Shown piece by piece: positions 58,577 through 63,822 of a DNA stretch of 64,000 bases. Below the pieces are notes generated by a model. That model saw nothing but the letters and a program-made list of their open reading frames with translations, was not told the origin of the DNA and did not search any database. The position numbers and the translations under genes are program-made. This stretch comes from Polyodon spathula (lineage: Eukaryota; Chordata; Actinopteri; Acipenseriformes; Polyodontidae): NCBI RefSeq assembly GCF_017654505.1, contig NC_054539.1, positions 74,064,413 to 74,128,412 of the forward strand, written 5' to 3'. The first letter of the stretch is position 1, and every line of letters starts with the position of its first letter.

Positions 58577-58751
58577 TACGGATTTCAAAGGAAACCCCAA
58601 ATCTGTTCTATATTATAGACATGTTCACAGCCCCTATACATTTAAGAGCACTGTGAGGGTTAATCCAGTTTTTGAAAATGAGGATGCTCCCTTGACCCAT
58701 GTCCCCGGCATGCATTGCCCTTCAAGTGTCGATGTTGTTCCTTCTCACTAG
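22254..58751 (+). CDS. impg1: Interphotoreceptor matrix proteoglycan 1-like, 17 coding exons (whole gene)
   Basis: IMPG proteins are secreted or membrane-bound glycoproteins of the matrix around photoreceptor outer segments. The exons listed separately below join in phase to about 1,218 codons. Predicted order: signal peptide (about 1-20); conserved N-terminal domain with a dibasic site and GVKVCPEES (about 80-157); SEA1 (about 235-355); Ser/Thr/Pro-rich mucin-like part (about 376-890); SEA2 with the G-SVIV cleavage-type motif (about 890-1,012); two EGF-like modules (about 1,016-1,098); transmembrane helix (about 1,109-1,131); basic cytoplasmic start [10 protein letters not shown]. The N-terminus, SEA2 lead-in and first EGF read closer to human IMPG1. 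The second EGF, helix and membrane anchor match IMPG2 architecture. Human IMPG1 has about 800 residues from memory; the added length is mostly the mucin-like exons. No frame break was found before the tail. Assignment to IMPG1 rather than IMPG2 is from recalled sequences and could be confirmed by a tree. Confidence 0.9.
23449..23547. repeat. (AAC)n(AAT)n(ATC)n trinucleotide block
   Basis: Three adjacent trinucleotide repeats. A short open frame of poly-Asn then His arises from them and is not a gene. Confidence 0.95.
25088..25690 (-). mobile_element. LTR-like element copy C (minus), with two stem-loops
   Basis: The right end on the minus strand is CCTGTCACA (25,088 on the + strand). It shares gtcaggccagaa and atgtggatggggcttccc with copies B and D. 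Stem 1 at 25,424-25,469 has perfect arms GGCCGAGGGGT / ACCCCTCGGCC and sits directly before a minus-strand TATA-like taatataaaag (25,412-25,422). Stem 2 at 25,497-25,539 has arms TGTGACTGCCAGCTAA and a near-perfect complement. No coding sequence. The left boundary (about 25,690) is not resolved. Confidence 0.65.
26053..28060 (-). pseudogene. Ty3/gypsy-like integrase and polyprotein tail remnant, interrupted by an LTR
   Basis: On the minus strand, broken frames from about 28,060 down to 27,209 resemble a gypsy integrase. There is a Cys/Lys-rich stretch and then [18 protein letters not shown] and [18 protein letters not shown] (27,885-27,685), the start of the catalytic core. More degraded core pieces follow, with stops. 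The polyprotein tail continues at 26,653-26,378 ([16 protein letters not shown]) and ends near 26,053. LTR copy D splits the remnant at 26,654-27,208 with a 5-bp duplication. Reverse transcriptase and gag were not found. It is clearly non-functional. Confidence 0.8.
26654..27208 (-). mobile_element. Solo LTR copy D nested in the gypsy remnant, 5-bp duplication
   Basis: Read on the minus strand it starts TGTGACAGGG and ends ...GTTCATA (the last dinucleotide would be CA in an intact LTR). The five bases tcgac occur on both sides (26,649-26,653 and 27,209-27,213). Removing the insert plus one copy brings the split polyprotein frame back into register, which independently supports the boundaries. 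It has a minus-strand TATA box ctgtataaaag (26,956-26,966), an imperfect stem just upstream (26,966-27,023), and a polyadenylation signal region (aataaaacac, about 26,755). Confidence 0.88.
28363..29194 (+). mobile_element. pogo/Tigger-like DNA transposon remnant
   Basis: The 11-bp ends CAGTAGATGCC and GGCATCTACTG bound an 832-bp stretch, and the right end is followed by TA, the usual target of this group. A frame at 28,632-28,850 reads [20 protein letters not shown] and later [15 protein letters not shown], ending TRLDNFLF and a stop. It resembles the acidic, helical C-terminal tail of Tigger/pogo transposases. The DNA-binding and DDE catalytic domains are missing. A different, longer frame (28,579-28,980) overlaps it and has no such resemblance. 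The family call is moderate. Confidence 0.6.
29398..29512. repeat. (TG)n microsatellite
   Basis: About 110 bp of TG repeat with a few substitutions. The preceding words gtatgtaaacttttgactac (29,376-29,395) resemble Tc1-type terminal sequence, also seen before the (TG)n at 40.7 kb. Confidence 0.95.
31591..31827 (+). CDS. impg1: impg1 coding exon 2: conserved N-terminal domain
   Basis: Acceptor ttctgtttcag, donor g|gtaaga, phase 1 at both ends. It encodes about 79 residues including [20 protein letters not shown] and [20 protein letters not shown]. Human IMPG1 has a closely similar block (RTKRSAFFPTGVKVCPQES), and IMPG2 a more distant one. RHRMKR is a basic furin-like site, placed as in the family. 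Confidence 0.95.
32708..33880 (-). CDS. LINE ORF2 with internal deletion: endonuclease fused to RT C-terminal domain
   Basis: The frame starts with apurinic-type endonuclease sequence: [20 protein letters not shown] upstream of 33,712, then [40 protein letters not shown] and [10 protein letters not shown]. After VDWSKIENV (about 33,045) it jumps to [19 protein letters not shown], the domain that follows the RT palm and thumb in the LINE at the window start, and ends ILGSINY. RT motifs A to C are absent. The junction keeps the frame. The frame overlaps the end of ORF1 by a -1 shift and shows no early ATG, suggesting termination-reinitiation or frameshifting in intact relatives. It cannot retrotranspose itself. 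Confidence 0.88.
   Translation of the reverse strand, partial: LERKGGEINKKTEGRPHQNKNNNSGKTTIKCIYLNARSIRNKILELEATALTGNYDVIGVTETWLSESDGDEYNICGYTLYRKDRQDRRGGGVALYIRNSLEAQVLNLDKENKTESIWVRITDKNSKGIIIGACYRPPDSDGEYNNLLYNDIRNVCSKGEAILMGDFNFPQIKWENPVGSAKDEIEMVEMTNDCFLTQFVKAPTRGEACLDLVFSNNEDRITKTEVREPLANSDHNMVSFEVFFKSPKEMTKAKVYNFIKANYEGMKQRLTEVDWSKIENVMSYADRLKELNLFSLEQRRLRGDLIQAFKILKGFDSVDPRDFFSLKKETSTRGHKWSLEKGAFRTENRRHFFTQRIVRVWNQLPRNVVEADTLGSFKKLLDEILGSINY
33877..34824 (-). CDS. LINE ORF1: Cys-rich N-terminus, coiled coil, SGNH/GDSL esterase domain
   Basis: A complete 315-residue frame. The N-terminus has CDTC...CVKC, a zinc-ribbon-like spacing (about residues 8-31). A heptad-rich helix follows ([19 protein letters not shown], about 37-60), suited to self-association. 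A polar linker leads to an SGNH hydrolase domain: block I VGDSILRN (about 149-156, nucleophile Ser), HIGTNNIG with the block III Asn (about 202), and the C-terminal RRDGLHLN with Asp and His (about 290). CR1 and L2 elements of fish are known to carry an ORF1 esterase. The frame shows no stop or obvious loss of a catalytic residue. Confidence 0.9.
   Translation of the reverse strand: MVFKPVICDTCLMWEIRENPAELNQVCVKCRAIQDLHKLVSMLEMELEEVRQQQDLEELAHPQFMEVCITPNRLKATREIEGQNSWVQVGRSREKKKLRQTQPPEIKTTNRFESLQNFDEQNQQQENERNNIQDPIDSGDQTAKRREVMIVGDSILRNTASSICSLDPLTTTVCCLPGASVKHITENVDRLLERTGDDPVVVVHIGTNNIGRDRPKSLQNKFRELGRKLKEKTKTVVFSGILPAPCKGPYGQLEIINQNAWLKTWCTREGFTYLDHWTTFYNKDYLYRRDGLHLNNKGTSLLGEKILEQVRKHLN
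34882..35271 (-). promoter_or_regulatory. LINE 5' UTR with a repeated module
   Basis: About 95 bp beginning ctgcttcgaaactgctctg and ending ctcgtttaactg occurs twice (34,882-34,979 and 35,178-35,271), 296 bp apart, with a few differences. Each copy also has an internal repeat cactcgctgtcgct. Repeated 5' UTR units act as promoters in some LINEs; here that is inference. Confidence 0.65.
39194..39237. repeat. Poly(C) run of 32 bases followed by poly(A)
   Basis: Thirty-two consecutive C followed by twelve A. Run length is likely unreliable in any assembly. Confidence 0.9.
39943..40109 (+). CDS. impg1: impg1 coding exon 3
   Basis: Acceptor cttgtgcttag, donor agg|gtaagg; phase 1 in, phase 0 out. 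It encodes [20 protein letters not shown] and continues [20 protein letters not shown] ending EHVDMVLR. Human IMPG1 has [20 protein letters not shown] at the same place, so identity is clear. Three cysteines and an NFSS glycosylation sequon are present. Confidence 0.96.
40170..40706 (+). mobile_element. Two tandem, internally deleted Tc1-like fragments in intron 3
   Basis: Two diverged copies (about 40,178-40,410 and 40,462-40,706) share gatggtcattacgtt, gtctggtgaggtatac and gcatgccaaaagatacattt. Copy 2, with the stretch before it, encodes Tc1-transposase-like [14 protein letters not shown] and [15 protein letters not shown]; both copies then jump to a terminal-like sequence ending acttttgacta. 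The D-E part of the catalytic domain is missing. The pair begins about 60 bp after the exon 3 donor. Confidence 0.65.
40707..40792. repeat. Compound (TG)n(TA)n microsatellite
   Basis: About 60 bp of TG repeat followed by about 25 bp of TA, directly at the end of the Tc1-like fragment. Confidence 0.96.
40793..42240 (+). other. impg1: Rest of impg1 intron 3
   Basis: No exon was recognised. Short frames at 40,695-41,613 have no known domain. A (TTA)n microsatellite lies at 42,091-42,166. Confidence 0.5.
42241..42275 (+). CDS. impg1: impg1 coding exon 4 (35 bp)
   Basis: Strong polypyrimidine acceptor (tttctttttctttttcacag), donor ag|gtagac, phase 0 in and 2 out. It encodes [11 protein letters not shown] plus part of a codon. 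Sequence here is poorly conserved in the family, so support comes from the splice sites and phase. Confidence 0.75.
42276..43936 (+). other. impg1: impg1 intron 4, with degenerate repeats and a (TAA)n tract
   Basis: A degenerate GC-rich tandem (about 42,475-42,690) repeats the words ccagcaggcattcaccctc and ctgctggtgg at irregular spacing near 40 bp. A (TAA)n microsatellite lies at about 43,636-43,682. No additional exon was recognised. Confidence 0.65.
43937..43995 (+). CDS. impg1: impg1 coding exon 5 (59 bp)
   Basis: Acceptor ttatctttag, donor g|gtatga, phase 2 in and 1 out. It encodes [20 protein letters not shown], a Thr/Pro-rich linker. Support is splice-site and phase consistency. Confidence 0.75.
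43996..44730 (+). other. impg1: impg1 intron 5, mostly a ~45-bp tandem repeat
   Basis: About nine diverged copies of a unit containing gggttagtgaatacagagaa and then cagagctgcattat lie at about 44,130-44,535. A minus-strand frame across them (44,197-44,568) is a by-product: the ~45-bp period keeps it open and gives a repeated Ser/Val/Leu-rich peptide. Confidence 0.8.
44731..44828 (+). CDS. impg1: impg1 coding exon 6 (98 bp)
   Basis: Acceptor ttttgtatttag, donor gag|gtaaga, phase 1 in and 0 out. It encodes an Ala/Ser/Glu-rich linker [20 protein letters not shown]... that precedes SEA1. Such linkers are not conserved in sequence. Confidence 0.8.
44829..46096 (+). other. impg1: impg1 intron 6, with a short LINE 3' end (minus)
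   Basis: Position about 45,345-45,510 holds the 3' end of a CR1/L2-type LINE on the minus strand: the tail words cataagaacataagaa and an encoded [14 protein letters not shown] piece related to RVWNQLPSNV of the other LINEs. It is a different, more diverged subfamily. No further exon was recognised. Confidence 0.65.
46097..46246 (+). CDS. impg1: impg1 coding exon 7: start of SEA1
   Basis: Acceptor ttgtgatttag, donor cag|gtcagt, phase 0 at both ends, exactly 50 codons. It encodes [20 protein letters not shown] and then [15 protein letters not shown], matching the opening strand and helix of the IMPG SEA domain (human IMPG1 has VELSVSLVNQKF...YYQELAGKSQ). Confidence 0.94.
46479..46537 (+). CDS. 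impg1: impg1 coding exon 8: SEA1 middle
   Basis: Acceptor cttctgttttgcag, donor gg|gtaggt, phase 0 in and 2 out. It encodes [19 protein letters not shown], matching human LPGFKKIHVLGF. Confidence 0.94.
46562..46930. repeat. Minisatellite, 30-bp unit, about 12 copies, in intron 8
   Basis: Unit aaaccaggggcttgaaaacc followed by agggggaatg. The first copies vary (cgtgaaaa, tgtgtgaaaa) and the last two are shortened by one or two bases. The array starts 24 bp after the exon 8 boundary and fills more than half of the 597-bp intron. A 30-bp period keeps one frame open. Confidence 0.97.
47135..47155 (+). CDS. impg1: impg1 coding micro-exon 9 (21 bp)
   Basis: Acceptor tttcctgatataaag, donor gg|gtaaga, phase 2 in and 2 out. 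It adds RIRDHA between the two conserved parts of SEA1, where human IMPG1 has a variable loop before its next strand. Skipping it would also keep frame, so it may be alternative. Confidence 0.6.
47156..48242 (+). other. impg1: impg1 intron 9
   Basis: Nothing beyond ordinary AT-rich sequence was recognised. Confidence 0.5.
48243..48475 (+). CDS. impg1: impg1 coding exon 10: SEA1 end
   Basis: Acceptor ttcatttttcag, donor g|gtaaga, phase 2 in and 1 out. It encodes [20 protein letters not shown], then [13 protein letters not shown] and [20 protein letters not shown]. Human counterparts are FDSNKIESE and TATDLKRLISKALEEEQSL, so this closes SEA1. The SSVAV stretch sits at the SEA cleavage position. 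Confidence 0.95.
48476..49198 (+). other. impg1: impg1 intron 10
   Basis: No additional feature was recognised in this 723-bp intron. Confidence 0.5.
49199..49248 (+). CDS. impg1: impg1 coding exon 11 (50 bp)
   Basis: Acceptor cttgttttctgctttag, donor ata|gtaagt, phase 1 in and 0 out. It encodes [17 protein letters not shown], the start of the Thr-rich region. Sequence is not conserved; support is splice signals and phase. Confidence 0.72.
49461..49484 (+). CDS. impg1: impg1 coding micro-exon 12 (24 bp)
   Basis: Acceptor gttctactctacag, donor gaa|gtatgt, phase 0 at both ends, encoding IHHSLLTE. It can be skipped without frame loss. Evidence rests on splice signals only. Confidence 0.55.
49485..50115 (+). 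other. impg1: impg1 intron 12, with (AAT)n microsatellite
   Basis: An (AAT)n tract lies at 49,632-49,696 and a short local duplication (gattgatttaaaa...) follows at about 49,715-49,770. Confidence 0.7.
50116..50836 (+). CDS. impg1: impg1 coding exon 13: mucin-like region, first half
   Basis: Acceptor ttttaataccacag, donor g|gtgaga, phase 0 in and 1 out, about 240 codons. It begins [20 protein letters not shown] and is rich in Thr, Ser, Pro, Glu and Asp (for example [20 protein letters not shown]). Such regions in IMPG proteins carry dense O-glycans. One Ser-Gly (PASGAM) and one NFTR sequon are visible. The length and lack of stops in a poorly conserved region support a real exon. Confidence 0.88.
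50837..53010 (+). other. impg1: impg1 intron 13
   Basis: A 2.2-kb intron. Open frames at 51,622-51,973 show no recognised domain or matching splice phase and are not called. Confidence 0.5.
53011..53912 (+). CDS. impg1: impg1 coding exon 14: mucin-like region, second half, and start of SEA2
   Basis: Acceptor cttattatttcaaag, donor atg|gtaagt, phase 1 in and 0 out, about 301 codons. The first three quarters are Thr/Ser/Pro/Glu-rich. The end turns into [20 protein letters not shown], then [20 protein letters not shown] and [11 protein letters not shown], the start of SEA2. Human IMPG1 has [20 protein letters not shown] there, a strong paralogue-specific match, since IMPG2 lacks the TTxSMT lead. 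Confidence 0.96.
53913..57039 (+). other. impg1: impg1 intron 14, with a 78-bp tandem duplication
   Basis: Two and a half copies of a 78-bp unit (containing gtacagtgtgtctcttgatt and gtgttcagtgtgggcttcct) lie at about 55,915-56,105. As 78 is a multiple of three, a 97-residue frame with internal repeats results; it has no splice-phase support. No other exon was recognised. Confidence 0.7.
57040..57253 (+). CDS. impg1: impg1 coding exon 15: SEA2 core
   Basis: Acceptor cttttttcgtag, donor g|gtaaga, phase 0 in and 1 out. It encodes [20 protein letters not shown], then [26 protein letters not shown] holds the G-S cleavage-type motif of SEA domains. Human IMPG1 is nearly identical here ([20 protein letters not shown]). 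NLTG, NGSV and NVTQ are glycosylation sequons. Confidence 0.97.
57254..57813 (+). other. impg1: impg1 intron 15
   Basis: No additional feature was recognised in this 560-bp intron. Confidence 0.5.
57814..58024 (+). CDS. impg1: impg1 coding exon 16: EGF-like 1 and most of EGF-like 2
   Basis: Acceptor ctttgcattttcag, donor ag|gtacat, phase 1 in and 2 out. It encodes [40 protein letters not shown] and [20 protein letters not shown]. Cysteine spacing fits two consecutive EGF-like modules. The second resembles human IMPG2 ([20 protein letters not shown]), whereas human IMPG1 has only a degenerate version. Confidence 0.96.
58343..58751 (+). CDS. impg1: impg1 exon 17: end of EGF-like 2, transmembrane helix, short tail
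   Basis: Acceptor gtttgacccttttag, phase 2, encodes [20 protein letters not shown], then a membrane helix [24 protein letters not shown] with a stop-transfer [10 protein letters not shown]. Read straight through, a (TA)n tract (58,545-58,570) codes for Tyr-Ile repeats, then [20 protein letters not shown] and a stop at 58,749. NPVFENE resembles NPVYES of the IMPG2 cytoplasmic tail. Alternatively the TA tract is in a 120-bp intron, 58,527-58,646 (ttg|gtgaat ... tttaag|agc), which keeps phase and removes the Tyr-Ile repeat. The true tail may continue into the two blocks below. Confidence 0.8.
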
Positions 58752-59440
58752 CGTTAGACTCAGTTGAACACATGCACCTCAGTACAGAGGTAAAGAGCAC
58801 AGCACAAATGTCGTCTTATTCTAAAACACCTTCCTTTTAGCAATCACCAGCACAATACTAACCATATATAATATGTGTTTCCTGAATTCATTGGCTTTTC
58901 TGCTGCTTTGTTTACACCTTTCTTTTCTAAATCCTCAACTGAAACAGCTTTTCTATTCAGTTTTACTGTGTGCCAGGCACTGACAATGCATGCCAATGGA
59001 ACAGTATCCTCTTACTTAATTCATTCTCACTCAATTTCCAGGAAAAAAGGTTGAACACACCTGAAGGATATTGCAGAACAAAAGACAAAATGTATCACAT
59101 ATTTTGTTCAGGCAGAGCTGTCAATATAATGAAGGGTTGCTCTTATATAAATCTCAATACTGAGACTGTACCATCCATTGATATAAGAATACATTAGACT
59201 TTTGAAAAAGGATACTGCAACGCAAAACAGTATCTTGGGTCCTCATTTTAACACAAGGAACTCCCTTAGACCTCATGACTAATTTATCTCCTTTACAGCA
59301 AACCTCTTGTCGTGCCTTACCCAATGTGATTGTTTCCCGTGGAATACTGTGTAGTGCCACTTTATTTATTTATTTATGTATTTTTAATGTTTAAAATACA
59401 TTTCTAAAAAGTGCTAACTGTCTTCCTCATTGTCACATAG

Positions 59441-59524
59441 GTACCCAGAAACCTCTACGCAACCAGGCCTGACAAGTTAGTTTTAGAAAGAGTGGATTTC
59501 CATCGCTGCCTCCCGCACAGTGAG
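59441..59524 (+). CDS. impg1: Candidate impg1 tail exon 18 (84 bp)
   Basis: Acceptor ttcctcattgtcacatag, donor gag|gtgaga, phase 0 at both ends, 28 open codons: VPRNLYATRPDKLVLERVDF and then HRCLPHSE. I do not recognise it from a named protein. It joins in phase to the next block and to a possible upstream donor at 58,789 (gag|gtaaag) read in the +2 frame, or to the phase-0 donor at 58,526. Confidence 0.55.
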
Positions 59525-60183
59525 GTGAGATGTACTGTCCTTGTAATGTTGTTCAGTAATCCTGAGTGCTGTGAGATGGCTGTACTGTTCTTGTCTTGTT
59601 GTTCAGTAAACGTGAGAGCTTCATGGGCCCACTATTCAAACCAGAAATAACATTCTCAAGGCTTCTGGTAGTAAAGCTGTGTCACTCAAATATTTTACCT
59701 TTTTTTTTTGTTTGTTTTCACCATTCTGTTATCGTATGATCACCAGACAATTTATCTTAGGATCTCGAAATTACCATTCAGTTATCTCGTGATTACTAGA
59801 TCATTTATCACAGGATCTCAAGAAAATGGAAGTCTAAGGTGGCGTCCATTGATGTGGAACAGACATGAAACAATTTCCAGCTCTGTTAAGCCTTGATCAA
59901 AATAAAACTGAATACATTCATCTAGCTTTGCATCTATCATGTTCTTCTTTGTCAAGTCATTGTGCAAGTGGCTATTATAATGGAGATAAATTATCTTGTG
60001 ATGGCTACATAACAAATAGTTTTTATATTTTTTGATGGCCTCAGCGAGCTGGCGTACTAATCAGGCAAACTGCAAGCTTGCATACAGCATGCATATTAAG
60101 GCTCCATCAACCTGAAGTGCTCTTGAGACCTACAGTAATTCCCTGATTAAGGTCATGATGTTATCTGTATAATTCTTTTGCAG

Positions 60184-60276
60184 ATATGGCAATTACCAAG
60201 GTCAGGGGAACACAGAACATCCTGTTGCCCACCAAGAGGGGCCCAAAACGATATGTATGAAGTAACCAAGTTGTGA
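60184..60276 (+). CDS. impg1: Candidate impg1 terminal exon 19
   Basis: Acceptor gtataattcttttgcag, open for 30 codons to TGA: IWQLPRSGEHRTSCCPPRGA, then QNDMYEVTKL. It is phase 0, compatible with exon 18. NDMYEVTKL has the look of a receptor-type cytoplasmic end with a Tyr motif, but that is inference. A polyadenylation signal lies 170 bp further on. Confidence 0.55.
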   Translation: MWQLPRSGEHRTSCCPPRGAQNDMYEVTKL

Positions 60277-60443
60277 GATCAGATCAGTAATATCTTGCTC
60301 TAGTTGAATATAAAGCAAGTATGGATTGATACACTTTTCCGAGATCTCTGTGCTTCACTAGATTGAGTTCTCTTTAGGTCTATTTGTGTTAACTGCTACA
60401 CTGTTGCACAGCAAATTCTTTGGTTCAGCTGAATGATGGTTAG

Positions 60444-60449
60444 AATAAA
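60444..60449 (+). terminator. impg1: Candidate polyadenylation signal of impg1
   Basis: First AATAAA after the candidate last exon. No transcript evidence; other AT-rich variants follow (attaaa at about 60,715). Confidence 0.4.
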
Positions 60450-63400
60450 ACTGAGGGCAACGATTTCAAATGAATTGGTGTGAATTTATCATTCCTGATT
60501 TGGATTTATTAAGAAGTCACATGTATTATTTGTATGAATGTGAATGTCTGCCACTCATTGCAAAGTGTTTCTGATTCATTTTTACAAAACCTTTAGAATG
60601 ATTGATTTAGGTGTTATCTAAATTAATAGATTAGGTATACTTATCGAAGGAATACTACAATTTCCTCACGATGAGGTAACTGTTTACTTACATTTTCACA
60701 CCTGTAGTTGTATCATTAAAGAAAATTTACTTTGAACCTTGTTTTCTTTTTTTTTTCTTTTTTTTGGTTTACTGTTACGACAGTGTTCCAAACGTTTAAA
60801 ATAATTTGAATGTGAAGTTATGATTCATGCCTATTTATGATTTCATTTTGTACATTAAACTGCCCTTCATAATGATCAATACTGTCTAGTATTAACAATG
60901 TGCTTGTTTTCATTTTATATTCATGATTTTTGGAAACTCAAAATATATTTAAAACATAAGTTTTGGTTAATGATGGCAGAATACTATTGGATTGCCATAA
61001 AGTGTCATTTTTGTTCCTGCCCTGCATAACATCTGGCTATTTGATATACATAGTGTAAGAAAAATCTTTATTTACATAAAAATCATATGTAACTTAACTT
61101 TGTTGTAAATTGCTTAATATATTTAAAGGTTACACTCGTATGAAGACATGATATAGTTTGTGCGATCCATTTTATAATGAAATGTTAAACTTGAAATGAA
61201 AGAAATGGTTTCTAACGAATTGATTATTCTTTTATTTGTTTATTTTGCTATAAATGGTTGGTTTGCGGCACTCTTTTCTATTATTGCATGGTACAATTCT
61301 TTTTACTGGTTTTAGACAGAACAACCTATTTTAAATATGACTCAGGAATGTTTAGGAGCATTAAAGAGGTTGTTTGTTAGAGTTCCTCAAAGTGCATAAT
61401 GCTGCTATTCAAATGATTGTGACAACATCCCATGCCAGGAAAAGGTTCATTCAAATGCTCCTGCCTCCTGCCTGCCACCCAGGCAGTCCCTACTGCCTGA
61501 ACTGGCACAAATGAAGTCTATGTTGTGCTGTTAGCCAGCATAATGCACGATTGATGTCATTAAGATTAAAAACATATTCTAAACACTGGGTGACAAATAT
61601 TAACACCAATCCCATCAAAACTGTACATGGCTAAGACATGCTGTTCTAAAGTGAGAGATGTTTTAAAATCCTAACTTTTTTTTTTTTTTGCTGTTTAAAG
61701 TCTTTGTTTGATAGCAAAATGTGATTAATGGAATGTATGTGTGTACATTTAATGTTAGTTACCTAGTGTACTTATAGTCTCTGAATGGTGTTTCTGTAGC
61801 ATCCCTTCATTGACCGAAGCAGACTGAATATAGTTTAATTAAAAACCTGCTGCCTGACTCACAAACAAATGTTGTAGTGTGAAAGAATTTATGAATTAAA
61901 CTTAATATATTTGAATATTATTACTTGGCTAAAACCTCAAATAGAGTGCTTTGTTCTTGCAATGTAATTCCATGTACATTGTCTGGTGACAGTTCTAGCT
62001 CATTACAGCACACTCACTGGTTGGTGGTTCTATCCTTCTTCATTAGTCTATTTAAAGAATGCTCTGCCCAAGGTTCTATAATCTGTTTGATTGCTTTTTA
62101 TTACCTTGCATTATTATAATGTCCCTCTTTTGCCATGCTCAGAATCTTTTGGTTCTTCCTTTGTCTCATTATATATCACGCACATATAACTCTATAGTAC
62201 ATTGAAGTTCCCGTTGACATACACTAAGCACAAGGAAGTAACTTCCTCTATAACGTTTTCATTTAAATATCTGCATATTCCATATAGAGCCAAAGGATAT
62301 TCGAGGGCAGGAGGCAGTGATACAGTTGCCAGTGCTAATAAGGTGGTAGGCTCATTTTAAGAACACAAATGCAAAATGTTTACATTTTTAGCTGCACATA
62401 GGTCTGTATAAAACCTTTGGTAAAGACATAAGCATGTCTAAAATGTGAGTGTAAAACATTGTCAACACTGAAGAAAACAAAATGCAGAATACTTATTTTA
62501 AATAGTTGAAACACAGACAGTGCTGCCTTTTGTACTTCTGCCAACTTTCTCTTAAAAAATAAAAAAATAAAAACACACACACACACACACACAAACAATA
62601 GGACAAATGTGTGTAATAAACATGAAGGAATCTATGATGTGTTTTATGAAGCTACCAAATGGAATACAATACTGATGTGTTTATTGAGTAGCAAGATGAC
62701 TTCTCTCGAGCTTGTTTATTAAACCTGAACCCATACAATTCATTGGTTTATCTTCAAATTTAATATTGCATTGATCATTAGAATGTCATTGATCGGCAGT
62801 TTTTTGCAACCTTGTTATTTCTGTTGGTTTCATTTTAGAGATTTAGGTAATGGACTGAGAGCTGGCTTTTGTATTAACTGTTTGAACAATTATTTAAAAA
62901 ATCCATTCAAAAATAAAAAAAAAGACTTATTTTGTCTTCATTCTGCCACCCATGTAGAAATGCAAGACCAAATGTAGCATCTTAAATTGAGCTAGAGGTC
63001 AGATATTTAATGCATCAAAATACTTTAGATTTTGTTATTAAACTGTTCAGTGGCATTTGTGATAGGATTGTAGCACATGCATTTGTGTATATAAACTATT
63101 TTAATAATTTTATTGTTAAAAAAAAAAAAAAAAAAAACACAAAGAGATGGAAAAGTTATCTACATAGTGGTTCTGAACAACATCGTAACAAATGGCTCAT
63201 TACATTGTACAGATTAGGCTGGTTTAACTGAGAATCAAGGCCCACAAATAAGTCATCAAGTAAATCCACCTAAAGTCTTTATTTTAAATTACTAATTATG
63301 ACCACAAGTATTTAAGAGTATGTGAATATCACACCAAAACAATTTTAGTGGATAACTTAAAATGAATGAAAAAGCTGCTGCTTCATTATCCAGCCTGTGA

Positions 63401-63822
63401 TCTATAATTAGTGCTGTATCTGTGCCTCTGTAATAATTTGCATATTTCATGGCACTTCACTGTTGAAGGGTAATTATTTCAAGATGAAACCTAATATTTA
63501 ATAAAGCAAAAAAAAAAAAATAGCGTCACATTCAAAACTGATCATTAGACAACAAATGTTCCTATTTTAAGGATTATCTGAAAAACAGTAAATGCTAAAT
63601 AGCAGAACATTTCATTTTTTATGTCCACTCTTTAAAGACATTCGGCAGCATGTTTTTGGTTGAAGACACTTTAAAGACATCATCCAGCTCCTTGCAGTGT
63701 GTTCAATCATTTACCAGAAGCAAACTAAACTGGTTGCCAGGTTCCAAATAAGTACATATTACATGGCAATGGGTACATTTAATTAAAATCTGTGAAAACC
63801 GTGATAAATGAATACAACCCTA
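60450..63822. other. 3' flank of impg1, no gene recognised
   Basis: AT-rich sequence with a (CA)n stretch (62,573-62,593) and A-runs. No protein domain was recognised on either strand. In mammals MYO6 lies tail-to-tail with IMPG1; no MYO6 coding sequence was seen, so if that order holds it is beyond the window. Confidence 0.5.

Noticed and set aside
58752..58789. A separate 38-bp impg1 exon
   Set aside because: Both borders look good (cttctcactag and gag|gtaaag), but it needs a phase-1 donor upstream and the only candidate would give an intron of under 30 bp. Kept as part of the tail finding instead.
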